From positions 45,906-109,905 of the forward strand of contig NZ_BORW01000015.1 in NCBI RefSeq assembly GCF_018333375.1: a stretch of 64,000 nucleotides of DNA, given 5' to 3'. Of the stretch, positions 6,922 through 19,250 are shown piece by piece. The notes under the pieces were generated by a model that searched no databases, was not told where the DNA came from, and saw only the letters and a list, made by a program, of their open reading frames with translations. Both the position numbers and the translations under genes were made by a program. This DNA comes from Paenibacillus cookii (GTDB lineage: Bacteria; Bacillota; Bacilli; Paenibacillales; Paenibacillaceae). Numbering within the stretch: the first letter of the stretch is position 1; the number at the start of each line of letters is the position of its first letter.

Positions 6922-7527
6922 CTAATCCAACCATCCCTTACTGCTTGCGATGTCTATTGCCTCGATCCGTGTATTTGCCCCGAGCTTCCCAATCGCCTCT
7001 GACATATAGTTCCGCACCGTTCCATAGGATAGAAACAGCTGTGCTCCAATATCTTGAAGAACTAAGCCTTGAGCAGCCAACTTCATGACTTCCCGCTCCC
7101 TGGGTGATAATGGACATGGATCATCCCATACCGCGAGCGACAATTCTGCATTGATGACACGTTTCCCGTCATAGACCCGACGAATCGCATCAGCCAGTTC
7201 ATCGCTGCCCGTATCTTTAAGAAGATATCCATAAACTCCTGCCTGCATCGCCCGCTGGAAATATCCGGGACGCGCGAATGTCGTCAAGATGATGATACGA
7301 CACTCGGACTTATTTTTTTGAACCCATTCCGCAATATCTAACCCCGTTTTCAGCGGCATCTCAATATCCAGAACAGCTACATCGGGTTCATACTGCTGAA
7401 TCATGGACATCACTTCTTCCCCATTTTCGGCTTGACCGACGACTTCGATATCATCTTCTAGCGAGAGTAACGTCGCCAGCGCTCCCCTTAATAACTTTTG
7501 ATCTTCTGCCAAAACAATACGAATCAT
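6922..7527 (-). CDS. LuxR/NarL-type response regulator (DesR/YvfU-like)
   Basis: A 201-residue two-component regulator. The receiver has the acidic pocket (AEDQ near residue 9), phosphoacceptor Asp54 in VLDIEMP, and the conserved Lys in LLKDTGS; residues 137-195 form a LuxR helix-turn-helix (LSPREREVMKLAAQG). Its start codon follows the kinase stop with no gap. In the yvfRSTU-like order this protein would control the ABC exporter genes in front of it. A palindrome cluster at the operon promoter is a candidate binding site. Confidence 0.9.
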   Translation of the reverse strand: MIRIVLAEDQKLLRGALATLLSLEDDIEVVGQAENGEEVMSMIQQYEPDVAVLDIEMPLKTGLDIAEWVQKNKSECRIIILTTFARPGYFQRAMQAGVYGYLLKDTGSDELADAIRRVYDGKRVINAELSLAVWDDPCPLSPREREVMKLAAQGLVLQDIGAQLFLSYGTVRNYMSEAIGKLGANTRIEAIDIASSKGWLD

Positions 7528-8700
7528 CTAAGCGCTACCTACCTTTTCATTTCGTATTACCCTAGGTATATGTAAGGTGACCTCCGTCCCCTTGCCTGAA
7601 GATGAGGACAGCGACATACGCCCGTCGATCATAACCAACCGCTGCCGCAATCCGGCGAGGCCATTACTGCTCGTATTAAGTTGCTCCGGATCTGCCCCAA
7701 TACCGTCATCACGTACAGATACACGAACTTCCCCTTCCTGAATGTCTAGATGAACGATGCATTTTGTTGCCCGGCTATGCCGAACCACATTCGTAATCGT
7801 CTCGCGGAAACACATCGCCAAAATCGTCTCCTGCAAGGGTGTCAACGGAAGCGGATTGTTCGCTAAAGCATCTTCCGTTCCTACATTCGAAGGTCTGGGA
7901 TCTGAAATCGATTGATATTGAAATATTAGCGGTATGCCCGCAGCGGAACATAACGATACCGCATGCTTATATTCATCAGCGAGATATGTAACTTTCATCT
8001 CCGTAACCAATTCTCGCATTTGTTTTAAGGCCGCGCGTGCCGTTTCCCGTATTTCACGAGCCTCTTCGATCGCTCTCTCGGGATTACGATGGACCAATTT
8101 CTCAACGACCTCCCCTTTTAGTGCGATTAATGACAGCGTATGTCCCAATGTATCATGGAGTTCACGTGCGATCCGCTGGCGCTCCTCCTGCTGTGCCATT
8201 CGTTCTGCCGTTTCTGCCCGCAGCCGCGCAGACTTCTGTTGAAACCTGGTCGAAGTTCGAATAATATACGGCAGAATACAGATGCCAAACATAGGCACCA
8301 GCCCTATCCATACTAGGCTGCCCATCCGGTCCAAGTAAGGAACGGCGATAAATCCCATAGCTACCGTAAAAACGACCGTTATAGAGAGTAATATCGGCAG
8401 CTTTTGTTTGCTCAGCGGAGCAGCGATCATAAAACCCATAAACGTATACATAGGGTGAAATACAGCTGCTAAAATTAAAAGTATACCCACCTGAACGATC
8501 AATATTGGCATGGCCCACTTTGCATAAAAGTAAGATTGTCGAAACGATAGAACGAATAGGCCTAACAGAACAAAGCCAAACCACTGTAGACTTGATGGCT
8601 CATAAAGCAAAAAGTACATGGGTATCATTATATTTGTTAACAAAATATAAGGAGCGACTCCTTCCGATTTTGGAAAGAGGCGCCACTTTTCTCTATTCAA
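7528..8700 (-). CDS. Sensor histidine kinase (DesK/YvfT-like, HisKA_3)
   Basis: A 390-residue membrane kinase. Residues 15-150 carry about five membrane spans with almost no outside loops, as in DesK-type intramembrane sensors. The dimerisation motif ERQRIARELHDTLGH places the phospho-His at 182, and a HATPase domain follows with RHSRATK, DDGIGAD and NGLAGLRQRL. It starts at a TTG right after the permease stop and abuts the regulator gene. The likely signal is membrane state or a membrane-active compound, inferred from topology. Confidence 0.9.
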   Translation of the reverse strand: MNREKWRLFPKSEGVAPYILLTNIMIPMYFLLYEPSSLQWFGFVLLGLFVLSFRQSYFYAKWAMPILIVQVGILLILAAVFHPMYTFMGFMIAAPLSKQKLPILLSITVVFTVAMGFIAVPYLDRMGSLVWIGLVPMFGICILPYIIRTSTRFQQKSARLRAETAERMAQQEERQRIARELHDTLGHTLSLIALKGEVVEKLVHRNPERAIEEAREIRETARAALKQMRELVTEMKVTYLADEYKHAVSLCSAAGIPLIFQYQSISDPRPSNVGTEDALANNPLPLTPLQETILAMCFRETITNVVRHSRATKCIVHLDIQEGEVRVSVRDDGIGADPEQLNTSSNGLAGLRQRLVMIDGRMSLSSSSGKGTEVTLHIPRVIRNEKVGSA

Positions 8701-9444
8701 TTAGACCGCATCCCGTCGATTATAGATATAGATTGATACTAGCATAAAGAAGAGACCGCATCCTGTCAAAATTATGAAATCGATACTTGCTGGATTTTTT
8801 CCGGCGATCATATTCCAAGCCCCATTGGCGTAACGGTGAGATGGAAGCCATTCCCCGACCGAGCCCATCCAACTTGGCAAAGTACTCAGCGGCATCCAAA
8901 GCCCCCCCATAATGGCAAGCCCCATCTGTAATACATTTCCGATGGCAACCGAGGTATTCGCATTTTTAAGCGTTCCTAACAAGGCACCAAGCGCCAGAAA
9001 AGATATGCTTCCAATCCATAACCATAATCCGCATGCAATCCATTGCCCGGCTGTCAATTGTATATCATGAATGAGGCCGGCAGATAAAAAGATAACAACA
9101 ATGACGATCAAGTGAACAGCCATTTGCGATACAATTTTGCTGGCGATCCAGACTGCGGGAGATAGCGGAGTCAGCTTCACCAGACGCACCCACCCGTCTT
9201 GATGCTCGAACGATAGACGGATACCGAATTGGGATACGGCCGTACCAATCAAACTGAATGCCGTCATCGACATCAATGAAAAGACGCCCCAAGTTGTCGA
9301 TTGAATCGATTGATCTACCCCATTCATACTCGCAAATAAGAAGTAAAAAGCAAGCGGCATCGCAATGGAGAAGAGTAAGAAAAATGGACTGCGGACAATT
9401 CGAATACTTTCTGCTTTGGTCTGGGCAACGAACATATGTAACAT
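8701..9444 (-). CDS. ABC-2 type exporter permease (YvfS-like)
   Basis: A 247-residue membrane protein with six hydrophobic spans of the ABC-2 export class (segments near residues 20-40, 50-70, 103-125, 132-155, 165-185 and 222-240). AGGAGG lies nine bases before the ATG. It follows its ATPase gene by 25 bp and abuts the kinase gene. In Bacillus, such four-gene units respond to or export membrane-active molecules. Substrate unknown. Confidence 0.85.
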   Translation of the reverse strand: MLHMFVAQTKAESIRIVRSPFFLLFSIAMPLAFYFLFASMNGVDQSIQSTTWGVFSLMSMTAFSLIGTAVSQFGIRLSFEHQDGWVRLVKLTPLSPAVWIASKIVSQMAVHLIVIVVIFLSAGLIHDIQLTAGQWIACGLWLWIGSISFLALGALLGTLKNANTSVAIGNVLQMGLAIMGGLWMPLSTLPSWMGSVGEWLPSHRYANGAWNMIAGKNPASIDFIILTGCGLFFMLVSIYIYNRRDAV

Positions 9445-9469
9445 AGCTGTTTTCCTCCTGAAAATGTTT

Positions 9470-10375
9470 TTATCGTATCATCGTTGGTTTATGTGTACCG
9501 GTAAGACTTAGGAACGTATCTTCTAAGCTGGCGGATTGTATGTCAATATCTGAAATTCCCCATTCAGACTGCATCAGGGTAAATAACAATGCATCGGTCT
9601 CCCGGGCATACAGACGAATTCGCTCGCCGTTGCATTCCGCCTTTTCTACACCAGGTAATGTGAGCCATTCCTGCTGGGCTGGCGGGTTCGCCGCCCGAAA
9701 CGAAACGGTTCTAAGCGCGGTTTGAGCCTTTAAACATTCTGGAGTCCCTTCCGCAATAACCTGTCCTCTGGCAATGACCGCGATGTGATCGGCGACAGCA
9801 TCAGCTTCCTCTAAATGATGCGTAGTCAAAAGCACCGTACGTCCGTCACTTGCCAGCGCTTGGATGGTGTCCCAAAAGCGGCCCCGAGCCTCGATATCCA
9901 TTCCGACCGTTGGTTCATCCAGCAGGAGAAGTTCCGGATTTCCCGCCAAACTCTGGGCGAAAGCTAATCTGCGGCGTTGTCCTCCGGACAGCGTAGATGC
10001 GCGCCGTTTCTGATCCGCGTGGAGACCCGAAATGTCTAACAATCGCTCGAGCGACATCGGATTACGATAATAACTGCGGAACAATTGAAGCACTTCTTTG
10101 ACCGTAAGTCCATCTGCTGCTTTAACATCCTGCAAAAGCGCTCCAACGCGTTGGCGTAATTCTTTTGTTCCAGACGGCATCCCCCAGACCCTGACCTCTC
10201 CTGATGTTGGCTTGACCATTCCGAGGATCATGGATATGGTTGTTGTCTTGCCTGCCCCATTCGGTCCGAGCAATGCTGATATCTTGCCTTTCTCAAATGA
10301 TAGATTCATATGATCAACGGCGCAGTAATCGCCGAATTTCTTCACTAGATTTATACATTCAATCGCCTTTGTCAT
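9470..10375 (-). CDS. ABC transporter ATP-binding protein (YvfR-like exporter)
   Basis: A 301-residue ATPase driving the next gene's permease. Walker A is GPNGAGKT (37-44), the signature is LSGGQRRRLAFAQSLAG, Walker B is LLLLDEPTVGMD, and the switch His lies in TTHHLEEAD. The C-terminal 80 residues are the variable domain common in ABC-2 exporters. GGAGG lies ten bases before the ATG. It is first in the operon ATPase-permease-kinase-regulator. Confidence 0.92.
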   Translation of the reverse strand: MTKAIECINLVKKFGDYCAVDHMNLSFEKGKISALLGPNGAGKTTTISMILGMVKPTSGEVRVWGMPSGTKELRQRVGALLQDVKAADGLTVKEVLQLFRSYYRNPMSLERLLDISGLHADQKRRASTLSGGQRRRLAFAQSLAGNPELLLLDEPTVGMDIEARGRFWDTIQALASDGRTVLLTTHHLEEADAVADHIAVIARGQVIAEGTPECLKAQTALRTVSFRAANPPAQQEWLTLPGVEKAECNGERIRLYARETDALLFTLMQSEWGISDIDIQSASLEDTFLSLTGTHKPTMIR

Positions 10376-10422
10376 TTTGTCCTAACCTCCGCTAATTTTT
10401 TCTTTCGTTCCTTGATGTCCTC

Positions 10423-10488
10423 ATTATATTGAAAAAGCGCGGGAACCAATTAGTGTGGGTTGTCACAAGCCGGTTATGACAAATGTCA
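10423..10488 (-). promoter_or_regulatory. Promoter and operator-like palindromes for the exporter operon
   Basis: A consensus -10 TATAAT lies at 10423-10428, with only a weak -35. Upstream, TTGTCA (10460-10465) and TGACAA (10477-10482) form a spaced palindrome, and TGACAAATGTCA (10477-10488) is a second one sharing an arm. Positions just upstream of the -35 suit an activating response regulator, presumably the operon's own. Inferred. Confidence 0.45.
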
Positions 10489-10505
10489 GAAAAAAGGCCG
10501 AAAAC

Positions 10506-10537
10506 AAAAAAAGAAGGACCTCTAAAGGCCCTTCTTC
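10506..10537 (-). terminator. Second terminator downstream of ssrA
   Basis: Minus-strand AAGAAGGGCC, a short loop and GGTCCTTCTT precede seven T. It lies 80 bp beyond the first ssrA terminator with no gene between, so it looks like a backup. Confidence 0.7.
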
Positions 10538-10617
10538 TGCATAACGTTACATTTGATTGGGGTGTCTTGCTTTGCAAACTTATAGCTAAGGATTCTGCAG
10601 TTTTTAATTGAACATAG

Positions 10618-10649
10618 AAAAAACCACAACCTCTACGGTTGTGGTTTTT
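10618..10649 (-). terminator. ssrA terminator
   Basis: AAAACCACAACC and GGTTGTGGTTTT arms with a short loop, then T-rich sequence, directly after the 3' end of the tmRNA gene on the minus strand. Confidence 0.85.
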
Positions 10650-10654
10650 ATGTA

Positions 10655-11055
10655 TGGAGGCGAGGGGAGTCGAACCCCTGTCCGAAGACAACGCCACATA
10701 AGCTTCTACGGGTGTAGTGACAGTTTTGATGTCACCCGAAAGCATTGCGAAGCAATGCTAGCATCGTAAGCGATACTCGGACTCCCCGTCACCGGATTCC
10801 CTTCGGGTCAGCCTGTTTGTCTTCTTCAGCTAGCCGCAGGCGGAGACTAGACAGCGTATCCCACTAAAAGTGAGCCCTCATCCCGGCACATGGGCGATGC
10901 AGAGCGAGAGCACGTCTGCAGGTTATTAAGCTGCGAGAGCGTAGTTGTTTTGTTGTTTGCCAGTTATTATTGGCTTTAGCGTTGATGAAGCGGACGCGTC
11001 CCCACTACCCGCTACTCATGCTCGAACTGTCCCCGTCGAATCCAAGAACGCCCCC
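10655..11055 (-). ncRNA. ssrA: tmRNA
   Basis: Transfer-messenger RNA that, with SmpB, rescues stalled ribosomes and tags the nascent protein. The 5' end GGGGGCGTTCTTGGATTCGAC and the 3' T-arm GGGGTTCGACTCCCC-TCGCCTCC form the tRNA-like half; the acceptor stem pairs GGGGGCG with CGCCTCC, and CCA is not encoded. The tag ORF at 10926-10961 reads GKQQNNYALAA then TAA, so the full tag is Ala plus these 11 residues, ending in the ALAA degron. At about 400 nt it is longer than the roughly 360 nt usual in Bacillus. smpB lies next upstream. Confidence 0.95.
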
Positions 11056-11208
11056 TTGTTATAAAGGGCTTCTCCGGATTAGATGAGCTGCTCTGCAGCA
11101 CAAGAAGCAATCTAATTCCGCATCCTTTCCCTCCATAAAGAAAGGACGATCAGAAGCAATTCGTTGATTCTGCAAAAGATCGCGGCCTGCGCGTCTCTTA
11201 CATCATTT

Positions 11209-11217
11209 ATTATATCA
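11209..11217 (-). promoter_or_regulatory. Extended -10 promoter of ssrA
   Basis: TGATATAAT on the minus strand is a perfect -10 with the TG extension. It lies about 155 bp before the mature tmRNA 5' end, which implies a processed leader. A closer TATAAC (about 7 bp upstream of the mature end) is an alternative with no -35. Confidence 0.5.
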
Positions 11218-11293
11218 CACCATCCGGCCAAAATGACACAGATGATGCAAGGAAACGCAGGTGAAACTTGCTAAGATTTCGCGTAACCGGTTG

Positions 11294-11776
11294 TTAACGC
11301 GCAATTTTCTGCTTTTCGCGCAACGCACGCTGGATATCGCGCTGTGCATCGCGTTTGGCGGCGGATTCGCGTTTGTCGTATTGCTTCTTACCGCGGCCGA
11401 GGCCTAACAGCAGCTTGGCGTAGCCATTGCGAATGTAAATTTTGAGCGGAACGATCGTGTAGCCTTCCTGTTTCGTCTGACCCAGCAGCTTGTGGATCTG
11501 TTCCTTATGCAGCAGCAGCTTGCGCGCCCGCGTCGGGTCGGTCGGATTGTACCGGTTGCCCTGCTCGAACGGGCTGACGTGCATATTGTGAATATGAATT
11601 TCCCCATTGCGGATCGTCGCAAACGCATCGCCGATGTTCGCTTTCCCGTTCCGGATCGATTTGATCTCGGTCCCGGTCAGCACGATGCCGGCTTCGTACG
11701 TATCCTCGATGAAATAATCATGGGAAGCTTTCTTGTTCTGGGCCAGTACCTTCCCGTCACTCTTCTTACCACCCAT
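11294..11776 (-). CDS. smpB: SsrA-binding protein SmpB
   Basis: A 160-residue small basic protein that binds the tRNA-like domain of tmRNA and delivers it to stalled ribosomes. Family blocks are present: [28 protein letters not shown], the FEQGN.YNP loop and the basic tail [14 protein letters not shown]. The ATG at 11776 has GGAG eight bases upstream; a GTG three codons earlier overlaps that site. It lies beside ssrA and downstream of rnr, the standard arrangement. Confidence 0.97.
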   Translation of the reverse strand: MGGKKSDGKVLAQNKKASHDYFIEDTYEAGIVLTGTEIKSIRNGKANIGDAFATIRNGEIHIHNMHVSPFEQGNRYNPTDPTRARKLLLHKEQIHKLLGQTKQEGYTIVPLKIYIRNGYAKLLLGLGRGKKQYDKRESAAKRDAQRDIQRALREKQKIAR

Positions 11777-12043
11777 GTCTTTCACTCCTCACCCATTACA
11801 AAATAGCGGACTTCCGGCTCGGGCATCACATTCGTCGCGACACACGTACCAGAAGTCCATTGTATCAACTGGTTTCGCCAAAATCAAGGCAAAGACCGAG
11901 CTTGTCCAGATGCGAACGAAACCGCCGCCGATAAATCCCCAGTGCCCTAAACCAGCACTACCGAAAGCGATCTTACACAAATTCCTGAAAAAGCTCAGAA
12001 CCGGTTGAAGCTCATTCTAACGGTCCTCACCAGCGTACCGAAT

Positions 12044-14668
12044 TCACTTTTTCTTCTTCCGCACAAAAGCCGCCGTGCCGTTTTTGTCGGCACCCTTTTT
12101 CTTTTTGCCTTTGCGGAACTGCCAAAAAGCTTCGCCGCTGCCCTGCTCGGAGCCTTCGCCGCGTTTGCGCTTGCTTTCGCCCGATCCGGCGCCTTCGCCG
12201 ATAAAGATGCCGCTGCCAGACGTCTTCTTCCGGCGTCCGCTGCCGGCTTGCTCACCATGCGGCGAGCTGTAGCCGCCCTTGCCGGAGCCGAAGCTGAACG
12301 TCTTCGGCCGGTTGGCCTCGACGCTCTCGCCCGCCGCCGGGCCGCTTCCGCCGGCGGCGCCTGCGCCACGCTTGCGCTTCCCGGCCCCCGCAGCCTCCCC
12401 GGCTGCGGACGCCCCGCGCTCGCGCTTGCCCGGCCGGCCGGCTTTGCCGCCGCTGCCGGCCTTATTGCCGCGCCCGCCGCGCTCACCGCCGCGGCCGCCA
12501 AACCCGCCGCCCGGTCTCCGTTCGCGGCGCGGCTTCATGTCCACCATCTCAAAATCGATGGTGTGATCGTCCATGTTCACCCGTGCCACGCGGATTTTCA
12601 CTTCATCGCCGATGCGGAACACTTTGGAGGTCCGCTCGCCGATGAGCGACATCGAAGCCTCGTCGAAGTGGTAATAATCGTCCGTCAGCCCGGCCAGACG
12701 GATGAGCCCTTCCACCGTATTCGGCAGCTCGACGAACATGCCGAAGCCGGTGACGCTGCTGATGATGCCGTCGAACTCTTCGCCGACCTTATCCAGCATG
12801 TATTCCGCTTTCTTCAGCTGATCCGTATCGCGTTCCGCTTCGACCGCGACGCGCTCCCGCTCGGAAGAATGCTGGGCGATTTCCGGCATCCGCGACGCCA
12901 AATATTCCTGCCGTTTTTCCGGCAGAATGTTGTTGTTTTCGATGACCTCGCGGATGACCCGGTGGATGACAAGGTCCGGATAACGGCGGATCGGCGACGT
13001 AAAGTGGGTGTAGAACTCCGCCGCGAGGCCGAAATGGCCCGACATGTCGGCGTCGTATTTCGCCTGCTTCATCGACCGCAGCATCATCGTGCTGATGACG
13101 GTTTGCTCTTTCGTATCCTTGATTTCCTCCAGGAGCGTCTGCAGCGCCCGCGGATGAACGGAGTTGCCTCTGCCTTTGACGTGGTACCCGAGATTCTCGG
13201 CAAATGCAAGGAAGTTTTGCATTTTCTCCGGATCCGGATTATCGTGCACCCGGTAAATGAACGGCACCTTCAGCCAGTGGAAATGCTCCGCCACGGTTTC
13301 GTTGGCCGCAAGCATAAACTCCTCGATGATCTGCTCCGCGATCGAACGTTCCCTTTTGACGATATCGACCGGCTTGCCGTTTTCGTCCACGATCACCTTC
13401 GATTCCACGAAATCGAAATCGACCGCGCCGCGGTTCATCCGCCGCGAACGAAGCTTGAGCGCCAGCTCCTTCATCAGGCGGAAATCGTCTACAAGATCCT
13501 TGTAGCGCTCCATCAGCTCCGGATCTTCCTCCTCGAGGATTTTGCGCACATTGTTGTAGGTCATCCGCTCTTTCGTTTTGATCACGCTTGTGAACACGTC
13601 ATGTTTGACGACCTTCATATGCTCGTCGAATTCCATTTCGCAGGACAACGTCAGGCGGTCCACCTTCGGATTCAAGCTGCATATGCCGTTCGACAGGCGG
13701 TGCGGCAGCATCGGAATGACGCGGTCCACGAGATAAACGCTGCAGCCCCGATTGTAGGCTTCCTTGTCCAACTCGGACTTCTCCCGCACATAATAACCGA
13801 CATCCGCGATGTGAACGCCCAAGCGGTAATGCCCGTTGTCCAGGCGCTCCACGTTGACGGCATCGTCGAGATCTTTGGCGTCTTCGCCGTCGATGGTGAC
13901 GATATTTTTGCCGCGCAGATCCCGCCGCCCCTGCTTGACGATTTCCTCTTCGGTGATCGAATCCGGGGCGCTCTCCGCCTCAGCCATCACTTCATCCGGA
14001 AAACTTTCCGGCAGCTGATGCTTGCGGATGATCGACAAAATATCCACGCCCGGATCGTCCTTATGGCCGAGCACCTCGATGACTTCGCCTTCGGCCGCGG
14101 CGCGGCCCTCGGGATAACTAACGATGCGAACGACGACCTTGTCGCCGTCCACCGCGCCTTTCGTCGATTCCTTCGGGATGAAAATATCCCGCACGATCCG
14201 TTTATCGTCCGGCAGCACGAATCCATAGGCTTCATGGCCCTGGAATACGCCGACGACCTGATTCACCGCGCGGGTGACGATTTTGACGACCTCGCCTTCG
14301 AGTTTGCCTCCGGCCGGACCGCGGGTCGTCACGCGCACAAGCACCGTATCGCCGTTCATGCCGCCCAAGAGATCATGGGCCCCGATATAGACGTCGGGAT
14401 GTTCCTTGTCCTCCGGGATCAGGAAAGCAAAACCTTTTGCATGTACCTGAAGCCGCCCGCGCAGCAAGTCCAACCGCTCCGGCAGGCCGTAGCGCTCCGT
14501 ACGCGTCATCATGATTCGGCCTTCCTGCTCCAGCTTGTTCAAAACCTTCAGGAATTCCCTGAATTCGGAGCTGTCCGTGATCCCGAAATGTTTTTCGAGC
14601 TCTTGGTAGGTCATCGGTTTGTAGTCAGGGCTCTGCATCAAATCCAATATTGTTTGTTCCGTTATCAT
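12044..14668 (-). CDS. rnr: Ribonuclease R
   Basis: An 874-residue 3'-5' exoribonuclease that degrades structured RNA and assists trans-translation. Order: helix-turn-helix and two cold-shock domains (about 1-230), RNB catalytic domain (about 245-575; [21 protein letters not shown], and [10 protein letters not shown] are visible), S1 domain (about 620-705). After the S1 domain comes a 165-residue tail rich in Gly, Arg, Lys and Ser (repeated [15 protein letters not shown] blocks), far longer than in Bacillus where the whole protein is about 780 residues. RNA binding by this tail is inferred. The ATG has AGGAG upstream. Located between secG and smpB as in Bacillus. Confidence 0.97.
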   Translation of the reverse strand: MITEQTILDLMQSPDYKPMTYQELEKHFGITDSSEFREFLKVLNKLEQEGRIMMTRTERYGLPERLDLLRGRLQVHAKGFAFLIPEDKEHPDVYIGAHDLLGGMNGDTVLVRVTTRGPAGGKLEGEVVKIVTRAVNQVVGVFQGHEAYGFVLPDDKRIVRDIFIPKESTKGAVDGDKVVVRIVSYPEGRAAAEGEVIEVLGHKDDPGVDILSIIRKHQLPESFPDEVMAEAESAPDSITEEEIVKQGRRDLRGKNIVTIDGEDAKDLDDAVNVERLDNGHYRLGVHIADVGYYVREKSELDKEAYNRGCSVYLVDRVIPMLPHRLSNGICSLNPKVDRLTLSCEMEFDEHMKVVKHDVFTSVIKTKERMTYNNVRKILEEEDPELMERYKDLVDDFRLMKELALKLRSRRMNRGAVDFDFVESKVIVDENGKPVDIVKRERSIAEQIIEEFMLAANETVAEHFHWLKVPFIYRVHDNPDPEKMQNFLAFAENLGYHVKGRGNSVHPRALQTLLEEIKDTKEQTVISTMMLRSMKQAKYDADMSGHFGLAAEFYTHFTSPIRRYPDLVIHRVIREVIENNNILPEKRQEYLASRMPEIAQHSSERERVAVEAERDTDQLKKAEYMLDKVGEEFDGIISSVTGFGMFVELPNTVEGLIRLAGLTDDYYHFDEASMSLIGERTSKVFRIGDEVKIRVARVNMDDHTIDFEMVDMKPRRERRPGGGFGGRGGERGGRGNKAGSGGKAGRPGKRERGASAAGEAAGAGKRKRGAGAAGGSGPAAGESVEANRPKTFSFGSGKGGYSSPHGEQAGSGRRKKTSGSGIFIGEGAGSGESKRKRGEGSEQGSGEAFWQFRKGKKKKGADKNGTAAFVRKKKK

Positions 14669-14880
14669 CAATTATCTCCTCGGTTCGCATGCGGGCAGGG
14701 CGTCCCTCCCGCAAGCCTCTATGTTATCGTTACCAGTCGGCATTTTCCGTATTTATATACACATACCCTAGTATACACGGAATTAATCGTTTGCATCCCT
14801 GCGTGGCCGCGAAAGGCATCCATTGGATCAGCCTTCTGGAGCTTCCGCATCGGAAGATGTTTCCAAGGCCCAGGGATATT

Positions 14881-14921
14881 AAAAAACCCCCGCTCTTCTT
14901 CATGAAAGAGCGAAGGGTTTC
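14881..14921 (-). terminator. secG terminator
   Basis: Minus-strand AAACCCTTCGCTCTTTC pairs with GAAGAGCGGGGGTTT and ends in six T, 15 bp past the secG stop. Confidence 0.85.
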
Positions 14922-14935
14922 CAAGTCAAGCTATA

Positions 14936-15169
14936 TCATTTCGAAAAGACCGCCACAAGAATGGCCAAAATCATGAAGCACGACGCCACGACGACCGTCA
15001 CGCGCTGCAGGATCAAGTCCATGCCGCGGGCTTTCGTTTTTCCGAAAAGATGTTCTGCGCCACCGGAGATGGCACCGGCCAGTCCTGCGCTTTTCCCTTT
15101 TTGCAAAAGAACGATTGCGATCAAAGCGATCGAGAAAATGACGAGCAGTACTTTCAACAAAATTTCCAT
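14936..15169 (-). CDS. secG: Preprotein translocase subunit SecG
   Basis: A 77-residue membrane protein of the SecYEG channel. Two hydrophobic helices (about 3-22 and 52-73) flank the conserved loop [24 protein letters not shown]. The ATG at 15169 has GGGAGG eight bases upstream, better than the GTG three codons earlier. Expressed from its own promoter about 100 bp upstream, with rnr next downstream. Confidence 0.95.
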   Translation of the reverse strand: MEILLKVLLVIFSIALIAIVLLQKGKSAGLAGAISGGAEHLFGKTKARGMDLILQRVTVVVASCFMILAILVAVFSK

Positions 15170-15262
15170 TCGATCCACCTCCCAGTGAGCTAAACATCAT
15201 TCTATATCAGTGCTCAACATTGCTTCTCAAACATTACCTGTCGTTCATAAAACAGCATTTTT

Positions 15263-15291
15263 ATTGTACCATAGCCCAATTCCTAAAACAA
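15263..15291 (-). promoter_or_regulatory. secG promoter
   Basis: TTGTTT (15286-15291) and TACAAT (15263-15268) are 17 bp apart and the -10 has a TG extension. The rest of the 320-bp gap between secG and the eno terminator shows no gene. Confidence 0.65.
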
Positions 15292-15493
15292 GGACTTCCC
15301 CTGACCCTTCAACGAAAAAATCGCAAGAAGCGAAGCGGAATGAGCCACTGGAAAAGCCCCTGGACAGCCAAGCTGCTTCAAAGATTAAACTTTGCATCCC
15401 CTTCGTAATTTTTTATATCGGTCTTATTGAAACGGTAGTTTAGCGTCCCCCGAAATGATCGCCATGCGTACTTGCATGGCACCGAAACACTAC

Positions 15494-15528
15494 AAAAAAC
15501 CGCCCCGACATCATGCCGGGACGGTTTT
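15494..15528 (-). terminator. eno terminator (end of glycolytic operon)
   Basis: Minus-strand AAAACCGTCCCGGCATG then TGTCGGGGCGGTTTTTT, 25 bp past the enolase stop. Confidence 0.9.
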
Positions 15529-15552
15529 CATGCAGCTTAGAAAAGCTGCTTC

Positions 15553-16866
<1,314 letters not shown>

Positions 16867-16903
16867 TTAGTCCAGTTTCATACCATCTCTATCATTATAC
16901 CGT

Positions 16904-18448
16904 TTATTTGCGGCTTGCAATCATCGATTCTCCGGTCATTTCCGCTGGTTTCGGAAGCTGCATCAGATCGAGGATCGTCGGAGCCACGTCGGCCAGGATG
17001 CCGCCGTCGCGCAGCGTCACGTTTTCGTCCGTCAAAATGAACGGTACCGGGTTCGTCGTATGCGCCGTAAAAGGTCTTCCCTGTTCGTCAAACACCATGT
17101 CGGCGTTTCCGTGGTCGGCGATGATGATCGCTACCCCGCCTTTGGCGATGACCGCGTCAACGACTTTGCCCATGCATTCGTCCGTCGCTTCGACCGCTTT
17201 GATCGTCGGCTCCAGCATGCCGGAGTGTCCGACCATGTCCGGGTTGGCGAAGTTCAGGATGATCGCGTCATGTTTTTCGGCTTCGATTTCCTTGACGCAA
17301 GCGTCCGCGACTTCGTATGCGCTCATCTCAGGTTTCAGGTCGTACGTGGCCACCTTCGGCGAGTTGATGAGAATCCGGGTTTCCCCTGGAAGCTCGACGT
17401 CGCGTCCGCCGCTGAAAAAGAACGTGACATGCGGATATTTTTCCGTTTCGGCGATGCGGAGCTGCTTTTTGTTATGCTGCACCAGCACCTCGCCCAGCGT
17501 GTTGTCCAGGTTTTTCGGCTCGTAGGCCACATATCCGCCAACCGTTTCGCTAAAGAGCGTCAGGCAGACGAAATGGAGGTTTTCGGGGAACTTCGGCCCG
17601 CGGTCGAATCCGCGGAAGTCCTTGTTCGTGAATACCTGCGACAATTGGATGGCGCGGTCCGGACGGAAGTTCAGGAACACGACGGAATCGCCGCTTTCCA
17701 CGAGCGATACCGGCTGGCCGTTTTCGTCCACGATGACCGTCGGCTCCACGAACTCGTCGAATACCGATTTGTTGTAGGATTCCGTGACGGCTTCCAGCGG
17801 ATCGGTATATTTCGGTCCGTCGCCGTACACGATCGCACGGTAGGACTTCTCTACGCGTTCCCAGCGTTTGTCGCGGTCCATCGCATAATAGCGGCCTTGC
17901 ACGGTCGCGATTTTGCCGATGCCCACTTCCTGGATTTTCGCTTGCATTTCCTGAATGAACTTCTTGCCGGAGTCCGGAGCCACGTCGCGGCCGTCCAGGA
18001 ACGCATGGATATACACATCATGCATATCCTCTTTTTTGGCAAGATCAAGCATGGCGAACATATGCTCAATGTGGCTATGTACGCCCCCATCCGACAGCAA
18101 GCCGTACAAATGCAGCTTTTTGCCGTTATTTTTCGCCGCGCGAACGGCTTCGACCAGCGTAGAGTTCTCGAAAAACTCGCCTTCGCGGATCGATTTCGAA
18201 ATGCGGGTCAAATCCTGGTATACGATGCGCCCCGCGCCGATGTTCAAATGGCCCACTTCGGAGTTGCCCATTTGACCTTCCGGCAAACCTACGGCTTCGC
18301 CGCAGGCGGTCAGCGTCGTATGCGGGTATTTGGCCATCAAGCGGTCATAATTCGGCTTTTTCGCTTGGGCAACGGCGTTGCCCTCCACGGTGTCGCGCAG
18401 ACCGAATCCGTCCATGATAATCAATGCTACGGGTCTAGGTGCGGTCAT
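16904..18448 (-). CDS. gpmI: 2,3-bisphosphoglycerate-independent phosphoglycerate mutase
   Basis: A 514-residue Mn2+-dependent mutase for 3-/2-phosphoglycerate. The metal and phosphoserine motif [11 protein letters not shown] is at the N-terminus, with [21 protein letters not shown], and [11 protein letters not shown] near the end. The chosen ATG starts one base past the tpiA stop, giving the family length; a longer in-frame reading would lie inside tpiA. Manganese dependence links this step to spore pH in Bacillus; here that is family knowledge. Confidence 0.97.
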   Translation of the reverse strand: MTAPRPVALIIMDGFGLRDTVEGNAVAQAKKPNYDRLMAKYPHTTLTACGEAVGLPEGQMGNSEVGHLNIGAGRIVYQDLTRISKSIREGEFFENSTLVEAVRAAKNNGKKLHLYGLLSDGGVHSHIEHMFAMLDLAKKEDMHDVYIHAFLDGRDVAPDSGKKFIQEMQAKIQEVGIGKIATVQGRYYAMDRDKRWERVEKSYRAIVYGDGPKYTDPLEAVTESYNKSVFDEFVEPTVIVDENGQPVSLVESGDSVVFLNFRPDRAIQLSQVFTNKDFRGFDRGPKFPENLHFVCLTLFSETVGGYVAYEPKNLDNTLGEVLVQHNKKQLRIAETEKYPHVTFFFSGGRDVELPGETRILINSPKVATYDLKPEMSAYEVADACVKEIEAEKHDAIILNFANPDMVGHSGMLEPTIKAVEATDECMGKVVDAVIAKGGVAIIIADHGNADMVFDEQGRPFTAHTTNPVPFILTDENVTLRDGGILADVAPTILDLMQLPKPAEMTGESMIASRK

Positions 18449-18449
18449 C

Positions 18450-19229
<780 letters not shown>

Positions 19230-19250
19230 TTACGGCTGTACCCGCCCGGA

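Noticed and set aside
10392..10745. 117-codon ORF on the minus strand
   Set aside because: Overlaps the tmRNA 3' end and two terminators; not a protein gene.
11789..11980. 63-codon ORF between smpB and rnr
   Set aside because: Weak start without ribosome site and no recognised features; I see nothing else in this 267-bp gap.
12005..14905. 966-codon ORF on the plus strand
   Set aside because: Antisense shadow of rnr; no family features, Ala/Arg/His-rich composition from GC-rich codons of the real gene.
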